Counted from the first letter of the stretch, positions 1 to 5,710 are shown. The stretch: DNA of 15,774 nt from CAKSQF01 sp964569225 (GCA_964569225.1 CAZMTU010000048.1:1-15774); one strand, 5' to 3'. The notes: generated by a model not told the origin, from the sequence alone. Made by a program: numbers and translations.

Positions 1-116
1 TTGTCGAGTTTCTCTTCATCGTTTTTTTGCTCCATTATCGTTTGTTCGCAGATCAAGCACACTTGCCGCCCTTCGGGGATTTCGGCACCGCAAACCAAGC
101 ATCTGTCTGTGTTCAT
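1..116 (-). CDS. Small zinc-ribbon protein (partial, C-terminus beyond the window)
   Basis: An ATG at 116-114 is preceded by a strong ribosome binding site (GAGGAGGG, about 121-128). It opens a frame reading off the left edge; 38 codons are visible. The protein begins MNTDRCLVCGAEIPEGRQVC and has two CxxC pairs, C6-x2-C9 and C20-x2-C23, which would form one zinc ribbon. The part after that is Glu/Lys-rich. It is the last visible gene of the parA operon, 53 bp after the preceding stop. That gap contains a 9-bp hairpin with one mismatch (142-150 with 155-163), which could attenuate transcription. Short proteins of this type are common in Firmicutes mobile elements. Their function is unknown to me, and the true length cannot be seen. 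Confidence 0.7.
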   Translation of the reverse strand, partial: MNTDRCLVCGAEIPEGRQVCLICEQTIMEQKNDEEKLD

Positions 117-169
117 TTTTTCCCTCCTCTCTTACATTTTAGGGGTGATGCATACACCACCCCTTTTGG

Positions 170-505
170 CTACCATATTGTGTATACCGTTTTGCATTCG
201 TCGTTTCCAAATTCTGTAATCAATAACACTTCTTTGCAAGGGATATATCCATACAAGCCGAAAAGAACCAGCCGAATCTTGCCCTTGTAGCGGTAGCTCA
301 GATTGTGCTTACTCAACTTTAGGTCAGAAATATATCGCCAATCTCCCAAAGGCGCATCGGCGATATACAAGTTTTGATCTTCTCTGATTGAGATTCGCTT
401 ATCTGCATCTTCCGCCAGCACTTGGTCAAGCAGTGGGCGCAGGATGCTTTCCAATCTTTGCTGCGCGGCCTCCCTGCTGTGCGCTTCACTGTCCAATCCT
501 TTCAC
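170..505 (-). CDS. Hypothetical protein of the element operon (111 aa)
   Basis: I do not recognise a family. The start is GTG at 505-503, overlapping the TGA of the upstream gene in a GTGA, with a GGAGGG ribosome binding site just upstream inside that gene. Translational coupling is therefore likely. The N-terminal 30 residues are charged and helical-looking (MKGLDSEAHSREAAQQRLES). The C-terminal half is richer in beta-type residues and aromatics (YISDLKLSKHNLSYRYKGK). There is no signal peptide, clear membrane segment or cysteine motif. The position after parB suggests a role in element maintenance or regulation, but this is inference from context only. Confidence 0.75.
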   Translation of the reverse strand: MKGLDSEAHSREAAQQRLESILRPLLDQVLAEDADKRISIREDQNLYIADAPLGDWRYISDLKLSKHNLSYRYKGKIRLVLFGLYGYIPCKEVLLITEFGNDECKTVYTIW

Positions 506-951
506 TTAACTCCCTCCTTTTGCCTTGATAGACAGTGCAGCTCAGCGTAAATCGCTGCGGCTGTTAATTCGTATACCTGACACGGGTCATACAATGGGAC
601 TTGCCTGTATTTCCCATACATTCGGACTGTTTCATAGCCGGACACCCGCAGAAATCCTGATTTTTCCAGTTGTTTGACCTCTGGGTGTGTAATGCCAAAC
701 CGCTGCTGTATATCTATCGCCCTGACGCCTATGTGTTTACACGCACACAAAATGCTCTCCAAATCTAACTGTGTCCGCAGCAGCCGGTAGATTTCTTCTT
801 TTGTCCTATTCGGTTTGACATCAATGCCGTTTTTAACTGCCAGTCTAACCAAATCGTCTTTCATGACGGCGCTTTTCGTACCTCTGTTGGCACAGATTTG
901 CCGATGAATGAACTCTTCGGCAGTGGCAAATTGATCTAAGTAGCTTGACAT
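502..951 (-). CDS. Hypothetical protein, possible SAP-like/winged-helix DNA-binding (149 aa)
   Basis: The ATG at 951-949 follows the parB stop (955-953) by one base, with ribosome binding site GGAGG inside the 3' end of parB. Residues about 29-60 (MKDDLVRLAVKNGIDVKP to YRLLRTQ) resemble a short helix-extended-helix such as a SAP or LEM-like DNA-binding fold. Residues about 65-110 contain a helix-turn-helix-like stretch (IDIQQRFGITHPEVKQLEKS) followed by a basic, Tyr-rich strand region that could be a wing. These assignments come from sequence pattern only; no definite family is recognised. Operon context with parAB suggests a DNA-binding accessory protein of the element. Confidence 0.78.
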   Translation of the reverse strand: MSSYLDQFATAEEFIHRQICANRGTKSAVMKDDLVRLAVKNGIDVKPNRTKEEIYRLLRTQLDLESILCACKHIGVRAIDIQQRFGITHPEVKQLEKSGFLRVSGYETVRMYGKYRQVPLYDPCQVYELTAAAIYAELHCLSRQKEGVK

Positions 952-952
952 T

Positions 953-2146
953 TCAGTTTCCTCCTATCCTTTCAGTTACGATTTTAGCAATATAATTTGC
1001 AGCTTCATTCAGCTTTTCGCCTTCCACCATCCATGCGTCCTTAGCCAGCGCCGCTTGAATCTTAATGGCGTTATATCGGACATCGTCGTCGGACAATTCA
1101 GCTGACACGCCGAAGTTCAGTATAGCAATCCATCCGCCGCCTGCATGATTGCCAAAGGCACACAGAAAGCTGATACCGCCGTAGTCGATGGTCATCTCCT
1201 GCGCTGTAATGGGATAGGCGGTCGGCTGCTTTACCTCGGCGGAATCTTCGGCGGGTGCTGCTTCGGGCGTACCGTCAAGCGTTAGCTGGGTAGGTTCCTC
1301 TGTAATTTTGCTGATGGGCTTACGCATTGCCTGACTGTTGTGTGATTGAGAACTCTTAGAATCTGAAAACTTCACCTGAGGTGAAGTTTTTGCAAGCCGT
1401 ATGGGTGCTTCCTGTGATACTTCGGGAACCGAAAACTTCACCTCAGGTGAAGTTTTTGTTGACCGTATGGATGTTTCCTGTGATACTTCTGAAGATGAAA
1501 ACTTCACCTCAGGCGAAGTTTTTTCTTCAAGGGAAGTGTCTTTTATCTCTTGGTAGGTTTTATTGATGTTGGTAACTTGTGAAAGTTCTGCGGGAGAAAG
1601 TTCTTCGACCAAACGCTTGTATTTCACAATTTGCTTTTCTCCAACCCCCATCATCTGTGCGATACCTCTGCCAATACCGCCCCGATAGATGCCCAGCCGC
1701 TTCAGCTCCCGAAGCTGCGTGTCAAGCTCCTGATAGAGCAGCAGCCGCTTTGCTGCCGAATACTCACGGGCGTCGATGTTTGCAAGTACCGTCATCGCCC
1801 CGATCATGGCGTCGGGCAAATTGTCATAGACCACGCAGGGGGCGTGTGTCCAGCCCAGCTGTTGCAGCGCCTTATACCGCCGCTCACCTGAGATCAGCAC
1901 ATATTCATTCTCGCCGGTCTGATTCACCACTAAATTGTGCAGCAGTCCGACGGTGGCAATGTCGTCCGCCAGCCGCCGGACATCTTCGGCACTGTCCTCG
2001 GCGGCGGCAGCGTTTTTGGGGTTCAGCCTGATCTGCGCCAGTGCAACAGATGCGCTCTTGGAGCGGATGAGGTTATCGCTCAGCGCATCCAGTGTTTTTT
2101 CTTTCCGTTTACCCATATTCTGCTTAATTAAATCCATTTTGTTCAT
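953..2146 (-). CDS. parB: ParB/Spo0J-family partition protein with an internal 22-residue repeat
   Basis: This is a 397-residue ParB-family protein. The N-terminal ParB/sulfiredoxin-like domain (about residues 33-125) has the family motif SGERRYKALQQLG, part of the nucleotide-binding pocket in CTP-binding ParBs. A helical KorB/HTH-like segment follows (about 130-200, with GRGIAQMMGVGEKQIVKYKR as the probable recognition helix region). Residues 209-274 are three 22-residue repeats, each starting KTSPEVKFS or a close variant. A Pro/Glu linker and a C-terminal domain of about 85 residues (QEMTIDYGGISFLCAFG onward) follow; this domain is unlike chromosomal Spo0J. The start ATG overlaps the parA stop (ATGA) and has ribosome binding site GGAGGTGA. 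ParB would load onto a centromere site and work with ParA to segregate or stabilise the element. The repeats contain DNA palindromes. Confidence 0.9.
   Translation of the reverse strand: MNKMDLIKQNMGKRKEKTLDALSDNLIRSKSASVALAQIRLNPKNAAAAEDSAEDVRRLADDIATVGLLHNLVVNQTGENEYVLISGERRYKALQQLGWTHAPCVVYDNLPDAMIGAMTVLANIDAREYSAAKRLLLYQELDTQLRELKRLGIYRGGIGRGIAQMMGVGEKQIVKYKRLVEELSPAELSQVTNINKTYQEIKDTSLEEKTSPEVKFSSSEVSQETSIRSTKTSPEVKFSVPEVSQEAPIRLAKTSPQVKFSDSKSSQSHNSQAMRKPISKITEEPTQLTLDGTPEAAPAEDSAEVKQPTAYPITAQEMTIDYGGISFLCAFGNHAGGGWIAILNFGVSAELSDDDVRYNAIKIQAALAKDAWMVEGEKLNEAANYIAKIVTERIGGN
1366..1522. repeat. Three 66-bp-spaced 25-nt palindromes inside parB
   Basis: Copies lie at 1366-1390, 1432-1456 and 1498-1522, exactly 66 bp apart. 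Each has left arm AAAACTTCACCT, one central base (G in the first, C in the others) and right arm AGGTGAAGTTTT. The third copy has one arm change (AGGC for AGGT); the first two are perfect. The flanking bases are also similar between units. Read on the minus strand, each palindrome encodes KTSPEVKFS or KTSPQVKFS in the inter-domain linker of ParB. They may be binding sites, hairpins in the mRNA, or copies of a repeat that tolerates coding; the sequence does not decide. Confidence 0.95.
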
Positions 2147-2901
2147 CTTATCACCTCCAAAAGTTCATTCGTGAAATCGGTGTAATCAATGGCAGCCTTG
2201 CTCTTGCGCTCGAATTGATGGACGGGCATATGTGCAGCAGCCGCTTTGCCGATAGCGGAATTCTTGCGAATCGTGGTTTCAAAAACATGGAAATCGCACT
2301 GCTCTTTCAGCATAGATTTGTAGCCTTGCTTGATAATGCCCCGTTCATCCTTGGTGACCAGTACGCCCAGCACTTCAAGCTCACGGTTTACTGTGCGGCG
2401 CATATCCTGCACCATATTATTCACATGGAGCAGTCCCTCCATGGCGTATTCGTCGATGTCAATGGGGATGATCAGCCCGTCGGCTGCTGCCATAATGTTG
2501 CGGCGAATCTGTTTCAGCCCGATAGGCGGGCAGTCGATCAGGATGTAGTCGTACTGATCGGCAATGTTGTAAAGCGCTTCCGACAGCACATAATCGCCTG
2601 CCGTGAACAAAAGCTGCTCATCGTCCTCCAGTCGGTGTGCGGAGGGAAGGAGATCAAGACCGGCGATGTCGGTAGACTGAATAGCTGCTTCGGCGTCAAT
2701 TTGTCCCCGAAGCACTTCGGACAGGGTGTTTCCATTGTCCTCGATGGAGTAGTGCAGGGAAGCATTGGCTTGGGGGTCAGCGTCTACCAGCAGGACACGG
2801 TAGCCCTTATCCGCCAGCAGTGCGGAGGTGTGGACGGCGGTGGTGGTTTTTCCGCTGCCGCCTTTTTCAATCCAAATAGCGATGATTTTAGTGGTATTCA
2901 T
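2143..2901 (-). CDS. parA: ParA/Soj-family partition ATPase
   Basis: This 252-residue protein is the length of a short ParA with no N-terminal HTH. It has the deviant Walker A KGGSGKTT (residues 13-20, signature Lys13), the A' motif LLVDADPQANAS (about 37-48) and Walker B YILIDCPP (Asp123). ParA binds DNA nonspecifically as an ATP dimer and is released by ParB, which positions DNA. The start ATG has AAAGGG seven bases upstream. A 6-bp GC-rich hairpin (2916-2921 with 2925-2930) abuts that ribosome binding site in the mRNA and could modulate translation. It is the first gene of the operon. The upstream 470 bp carry the repeat array, which may act as centromere or leader. I found no convincing promoter. 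Confidence 0.93.
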   Translation of the reverse strand: MNTTKIIAIWIEKGGSGKTTTAVHTSALLADKGYRVLLVDADPQANASLHYSIEDNGNTLSEVLRGQIDAEAAIQSTDIAGLDLLPSAHRLEDDEQLLFTAGDYVLSEALYNIADQYDYILIDCPPIGLKQIRRNIMAAADGLIIPIDIDEYAMEGLLHVNNMVQDMRRTVNRELEVLGVLVTKDERGIIKQGYKSMLKEQCDFHVFETTIRKNSAIGKAAAAHMPVHQFERKSKAAIDYTDFTNELLEVIR

Positions 2902-2956
2902 AAGTTAGCCCTTTCTGCGCCTGTGGCGCACACAAAATTGTCCTTTCAATAAGAAA

Positions 2957-3017
2957 AGCACGGCATGAGCGATTGAAAGGACTGAATCGCTCACCGGTGG
3001 CCACCGGCTGCCGTGCT
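2957..3017. other. Compact three-way-junction (cloverleaf) inverted repeat upstream of parA
   Basis: An outer 9-bp stem AGCACGGCA (2957-2965) pairs with TGCCGTGCT (3009-3017). It encloses a 9-bp stem TGAGCGATT (2966-2974) with AATCGCTCA (2985-2993) and a 10-nt loop, then a perfect 14-bp palindrome CCGGTGGCCACCGG (2994-3007). Almost every base is accounted for; only base 3008 and the first loop are unpaired. Such a design suits single-stranded or cruciform DNA recognition, or an RNA fold in the parA leader. I see no T-run that would make it a terminator. Confidence 0.85.
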
Positions 3018-3319
3018 ATGGGGATCGTCTGCACCTTTAAGGTGAGGACGGTCATAAAAGGCTTGCCCACCCTCTGAATGAGCAAGCCCAAGGGAGGGAG
3101 GGCACAAAAGCAGAAATCGAAAAAACTGCAAGTGTACCCATGGCAACCATCCGAACCTTTAGGGTACAGACGGTCATGTTTTCCAAAGAAATTACCCGAA
3201 CCATAGCGATTCGGGTAATTCCAAAATGGAGAAAAATCGACACAAGTGCAGAACAAAGTAAACCGCAAATGTGCCATGGCGCCAAGCTCAACCTTTAGGG
3301 TAAAATTTGGCATATGTGA

Positions 3320-3347
3320 TTGATTTTTTTGGAAAAAGTTGTATAAT
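3320..3347 (+). promoter_or_regulatory. Predicted promoter of the integrase gene
   Basis: The -35 is TTGATT (3320-3325), the spacer is 16 bp and the -10 is a perfect TATAAT (3342-3347), about 35 bp before the integrase start. It begins just after the third repeat unit, so a protein bound to that array could affect it. Confidence 0.6.
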
Positions 3348-3381
3348 TGTCTAAAATTTTTTTGAAAAAAGGATGAAAAAA

Positions 3382-4338
3382 ATGATTTGTAAAAATCCCA
3401 AATGCAAAAAAAGTTTCAGAGGTGATTACCCTTTCTGTCCTTGGTGCGGATGCGATCAATCTGTCGAACCTGATACGAATCTAACCAACTACACGCTGGA
3501 GCAAATCTTTGAAATGTGGAAGGAAGAGCATTATCCTCTTATCGAAAAAAAAGGTGTGGAAGGATATAAGACCGCATGGAACAGATTGTCAATTTTAAAA
3601 GACGCTCGATTCCGTGAATTAAAAACTATGCATTATCAAATGGTTGTGAATCAAGTAACCTCTGAGGGGTTGTCAAGAGCTTCCGCCGAAAAAATACAAC
3701 ATCTTGTGTCACAACTCTGCCAGTTTGGAATAAAAAACGATATACTCGAGCGAAATTATGGTATGTTTTTAGTGTTACCTAAAGCCCAAAAATCTTCTCG
3801 AGATAGATTTTCAGATGACGAATTGACCATTCTGTGGCAAAATGCATCAGATCAGACTGTGCGGATTATTCTGATTCTTGCATATACAGGTTTTAGGGTG
3901 AATGAATTGTTCTCTATAAAAAAAGAAGACGTCCATTTAAACGAGACCATACCGTACATAATCGGAGGCAACAAAACTGAAGCAGGAAGAAATCGCACAG
4001 TTGTTATTTCAACCGAGATTTTGCCCTTCATTACAGAAGCGTATAATACAGATGAAATTTACCTTTTTGCAAACAATGCAGGACATCCTTTAGACCCGGG
4101 AAACTGGCGAAAAAGACGGTATTATCCCACGCTCGAACGACTTAATCTTCCCAAAAGAGAAATTCATTGCTTACGACATACTTTTGCATCAATGATGATG
4201 AAATGCGGAGCCGATCCCAAATCAATCGCACAGATGATGGGACATACTAAAATCAGCACCACAGCAGATATTTATGCACACGCCGATTTAAACCAACTAT
4301 CCCACGCGATAGAAAAACTTCCCAAGTTTTCATCATAA
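3382..4338 (+). CDS. Tyrosine recombinase/integrase with N-terminal zinc ribbon
   Basis: This is a site-specific recombinase of the phage-integrase family. The preferred start is ATG 3382 because AAAGGA (3368-3373) is correctly spaced for it; an in-frame ATG at 3373 would lie right on that site. The protein is then 318 residues. Residues 3-22 form a C-x4-C-x10-C-x2-C zinc ribbon, with another Cys at 24. A SAM-like core-binding domain follows (about 35-125), then the catalytic domain. Catalytic residues are all present: Arg172 (TGFRVNEL), Lys198 (GGNKTEAG), His262 and Arg265 (HCLRHTF), His288 (MMGHTK) and nucleophile Tyr298 (ADIYAHA). It should be active. It lies 87 bp from the tRNA-Thr fragment, its likely target, and diverges from parA. 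Confidence 0.95.
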   Translation: MICKNPKCKKSFRGDYPFCPWCGCDQSVEPDTNLTNYTLEQIFEMWKEEHYPLIEKKGVEGYKTAWNRLSILKDARFRELKTMHYQMVVNQVTSEGLSRASAEKIQHLVSQLCQFGIKNDILERNYGMFLVLPKAQKSSRDRFSDDELTILWQNASDQTVRIILILAYTGFRVNELFSIKKEDVHLNETIPYIIGGNKTEAGRNRTVVISTEILPFITEAYNTDEIYLFANNAGHPLDPGNWRKRRYYPTLERLNLPKREIHCLRHTFASMMMKCGADPKSIAQMMGHTKISTTADIYAHADLNQLSHAIEKLPKFSS

Positions 4339-4424
4339 AACATCATAAAAAATGATATTTTCAAATTTAATTTGAATAATTATTATGATTTTATAATTAG
4401 ATTATCAAATTTCTTTATTATATA
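4331..4424. repeat. AT-rich int-att segment with tandem repeat and palindrome
   Basis: This segment joins the integrase end to the attachment site and is strongly AT-rich. CATCATAAAA occurs twice in tandem (4331-4340 and 4341-4350), the first overlapping the int stop. A 17-nt palindrome with 8-bp arms TTCAAATT and AATTTGAA lies at 4360-4376. This is where integrase arm-type or excisionase sites would be expected; that function is inferred. No other gene is visible in 4339-4579. Confidence 0.6.
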
Positions 4425-4470
4425 CTTGGTAAGGATGAGGTCATCAGTTCGAATCTGATTAGCAGCTCCA
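4425..4470 (+). other. Attachment site: 3' half of tRNA-Thr (GGT)
   Basis: The bases fit tRNA positions 31-76. They comprise the anticodon loop TTGGTAA with anticodon GGT (4428-4430), the 3' anticodon stem GGATG, variable loop AGGTC, T-stem ATCAG/CTGAT around loop TTCGAAT, acceptor strand TAGCAGC, discriminator T and encoded CCA. The 5' half is absent: upstream bases ATATA do not pair with the anticodon stem, and there is no D-arm. It is therefore the duplicated half left by integration, with the crossover somewhere from the anticodon loop to the 3' end. The matching intact gene should lie left of the window. Confidence 0.88.
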
Positions 4471-4473
4471 TGC

Positions 4474-4502
4474 AAGTCCCGTGTGAATACACGGGACTTT
4501 TT
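4474..4502 (+). terminator. Rho-independent terminator, formerly of tRNA-Thr
   Basis: A perfect 11-bp stem, AAGTCCCGTGT (4474-4484) with ACACGGGACTT (4489-4499), has loop GAAT and a T-run through 4502. It sits 3 bp after the tRNA CCA, so it was probably the terminator of the intact tRNA gene before integration. It now can only stop plus-strand transcripts leaving the element, such as int. Confidence 0.88.
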
Positions 4503-4579
4503 GGTGTTTAGCTTTATTCTTTTTCTGTCGCTATAACAGCTATTTCTGCCCGATTTCCCTTCAAGCGCAATAATACCCC

Positions 4580-5047
4580 TTATAAACGGTTTTCTTCCGC
4601 TTTAATTTCGGCAAACAGTTCCTCCAATAACTCCGCCGATCTGCGGCAAAGCGCCGGACACGGACGCTTTCGATAATATTCAGCCGAGCGAACCTCCGGT
4701 GTTGGCTGGGAAGGACCCGATGAAAGTCCCAACAATTCCCTGCAGATAATTGAACGGTTTTCCGCCTTAAATTTTTCCGCGAATCGCTGTTCCAAGGCAT
4801 ACAGTCTGCTTTTAGCGGCATTTGCTCCCGGTTCACCATACCCTTCCAGCATACCCAACACCATAAGCGCACCGCTGACCGCTCCGCAGATCTCACGCAA
4901 TCGTCCCATACCGCCACCCAACGCGCATACGCTTCGTGCCGCCTGTTCCAAAGACAGTCCCATTTCATCCGCCCATGCACAATAAACAGCCTGTGCGCAA
5001 TTATATCCCTGTCGAAAAAGGGCTTCCGCCTTTTCACCGTGTGTCAT
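4580..5047 (-). CDS. C_GCAxxG_C_C family redox-type protein
   Basis: This 155-residue soluble protein matches the C_GCAxxG_C_C family of small cysteine proteins of anaerobes, presumed redox-active. Seen motifs: GYNCAQAVYCAW (Cys17, Cys23), SVCALGGGMGRLREICGAVSG (Cys41, Cys54), and a C-terminal set ICREL (Cys102) and CPALC (Cys130, Cys134). The Gly-rich GGGMG and CGAVSG segments are the family core. The start ATG has AAGGGGA upstream, and a consensus-like promoter lies about 55 bp before it. This is the first chromosomal gene outside the mobile element. Its substrate or partner is not known, and neighbours do not suggest one. The divergent MarR operon starts 183 bp away. Confidence 0.88.
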   Translation of the reverse strand: MTHGEKAEALFRQGYNCAQAVYCAWADEMGLSLEQAARSVCALGGGMGRLREICGAVSGALMVLGMLEGYGEPGANAAKSRLYALEQRFAEKFKAENRSIICRELLGLSSGPSQPTPEVRSAEYYRKRPCPALCRRSAELLEELFAEIKAEENRL

Positions 5048-5102
5048 AAAATCCCCTTCTATTCATAGCATTTAATCTGCCGCTCTCTAAATTTCTGTAG
5101 TT

Positions 5103-5131
5103 AGTATAACATGTCTGTAATCTTTCGTCAA
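5103..5131 (-). promoter_or_regulatory. Predicted promoter of the C_GCAxxG_C_C gene
   Basis: On the minus strand, -35 TTGACG (5131-5126), a 17-bp spacer and -10 TATACT (5108-5103) stand upstream of the start at 5047. It diverges from the MarR promoter, with about 33 bp between the two -35 boxes. Confidence 0.7.
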
Positions 5132-5164
5132 TAAAAATTCACAAAAAATTCATTCATTTCCCTC

Positions 5165-5210
5165 TTGACAATTTATAGGAACACGTTATAATTAGTTAGA
5201 AAACTAATTA
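5165..5210 (+). promoter_or_regulatory. Promoter and MarR-type operator of the exporter operon
   Basis: The -35 is a perfect TTGACA (5165-5170), the spacer 16 bp, and the -10 TATAAT (5187-5192). A 9-bp inverted repeat, TAATTAGTT (5189-5197) and AACTAATTA (5202-5210) with a 4-bp centre, overlaps the -10 and the probable transcription start. Such TTAG/CTAA dyads are typical MarR sites, so autorepression by steric block is the likely mode. Confidence 0.82.
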
Positions 5211-5230
5211 CGTCAGAAAGGAGTTTATTT

Positions 5231-5695
5231 ATGTCTGAAGTAATTCAAAAGCAACAGGAACCTACCCCTATGATGCAAATCAATTATATTTCCAAGCTGT
5301 TTCGTGATCAGATGCGCCGAAACGCAGACGAGTCCGGTATTCCCAGCGGATACCGTTCACTGCTCATGCACCTCTCTCACCATGACGGCATCACTCAATA
5401 TGAGCTGGCAAGACATACCCATCTTACTCCGCCTACCGTCAGCGTAACGCTTCAGAAAATGGAACATGATGGATATATTGTCCGTAAACCGGATCAGAAT
5501 GATCTTCGTCAGATGCATGTTTGTCTTACCGAGCAAGGCATCGAACTTGAGCGCTGCAATCGTGCCAGAGCTGAAGAGCTTGAAGCAATCGCGCTGAAGG
5601 AACTTACCGAAGAAGAAAGCTCTATCCTTTTGAATCTTTTGAATAAAATAGCAGACCAATTGCTCTTGCAAAGACAAGAGTGTGAAAAAAACTGA
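5231..5695 (+). CDS. MarR family transcriptional regulator
   Basis: This 154-residue regulator has the usual MarR length. The N-terminal dimerisation helix spans about residues 12-35. The winged helix spans about 50-100: DGITQYELARHTHLTPPTVS then VTLQKMEHDGYIVRK, with the wing KPDQNDLRQMHVCLTEQG. The C-terminal dimer helix is Glu/Leu-rich (about 112-150). The start ATG has AAAGGAG eight bases upstream. It is the first gene of an operon with two ABC exporter genes, 15 bp before the first. The palindrome over its own -10 suggests it represses the operon until a ligand binds. The ligand cannot be told from sequence; a drug or toxic compound is the usual case for such operons. Confidence 0.93.
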   Translation: MSEVIQKQQEPTPMMQINYISKLFRDQMRRNADESGIPSGYRSLLMHLSHHDGITQYELARHTHLTPPTVSVTLQKMEHDGYIVRKPDQNDLRQMHVCLTEQGIELERCNRARAEELEAIALKELTEEESSILLNLLNKIADQLLLQRQECEKN

Positions 5696-5710
5696 GAAAG
5701 GAATTCATTT

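Larger units (their letters stand above)
2902..3372. repeat. Three-unit intergenic array between parA and int: conserved box plus a different stem-loop in each unit
   Basis: No credible gene fills this stretch. A box with core ACCTTTAAGGT or ACCTTTAGGGT recurs at 3033, 3155 and 3291. It extends into GACGGTCAT in the first two copies and a diverged TTGGCAT in the third, giving unit lengths of 122 and 136 bp. A second conserved stretch, minus-strand GCCATGG then (A/T)CACTTGC-like, lies beside the second and third boxes and is diverged by the first. On the minus strand each box is followed by an inverted repeat of unrelated sequence: 3190-3200 with 3210-3220 (11 bp), 3060-3066 with 3082-3088 (7 bp), and the compound structure at 2957-3017. 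It could be a centromere, a replication or transfer origin, or a structured parA leader. Confidence 0.75.
1..4470. mobile_element. Right end of an integrated element (ICE/IME-like) in tRNA-Thr(GGT)
   Basis: Seen directly: a parA-parB operon, a divergent tyrosine integrase, and a 3' half tRNA-Thr right after the integrase gene. A tRNA-type rho-independent terminator follows it. Known: tyrosine integrases often recombine at tRNA 3' ends. The element restores the tRNA on one side and leaves a 3' fragment on the other, with int next to the att site. Inferred: the element extends left beyond the window and the intact tRNA-Thr is at its far end. No relaxase, coupling protein or type IV secretion gene is visible here, so ICE, IME, integrated plasmid and phage-like element cannot be separated. 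Confidence 0.82.

Noticed and set aside
1366..1522. CRISPR array reading of the 66-bp repeats
   Set aside because: Only three units, the spacer parts are also similar between copies, and the whole is in frame inside parB.
1579..2952. Long plus-strand frames opposite parB and parA
   Set aside because: They are antisense shadows of well-supported genes, with no ribosome binding sites or recognisable domains.
3052..3291. A 79-codon minus-strand frame in the same gap
   Set aside because: It is hydrophobic and starts without a good ribosome binding site. It covers the same repeats in another frame, as expected if the DNA and not the protein is conserved.
2888..3313. A 141-codon minus-strand frame through the parA-int gap
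   Set aside because: It runs into the parA start, and its repeated DNA units fall in different frames (spacings 122 and 136 are not multiples of three). The stem-loops and boxes explain the sequence better than a protein.
4425..4470. Intact tRNA-Thr gene
   Set aside because: There is no D-arm, 5' acceptor strand or 5' anticodon stem upstream; the integrase end and AT-rich DNA stand there instead.
4561..5037. A 158-codon minus-strand frame
   Set aside because: It overlaps the C_GCAxxG_C_C gene in another frame, is very rich in Arg and Trp, and has no ribosome binding site.
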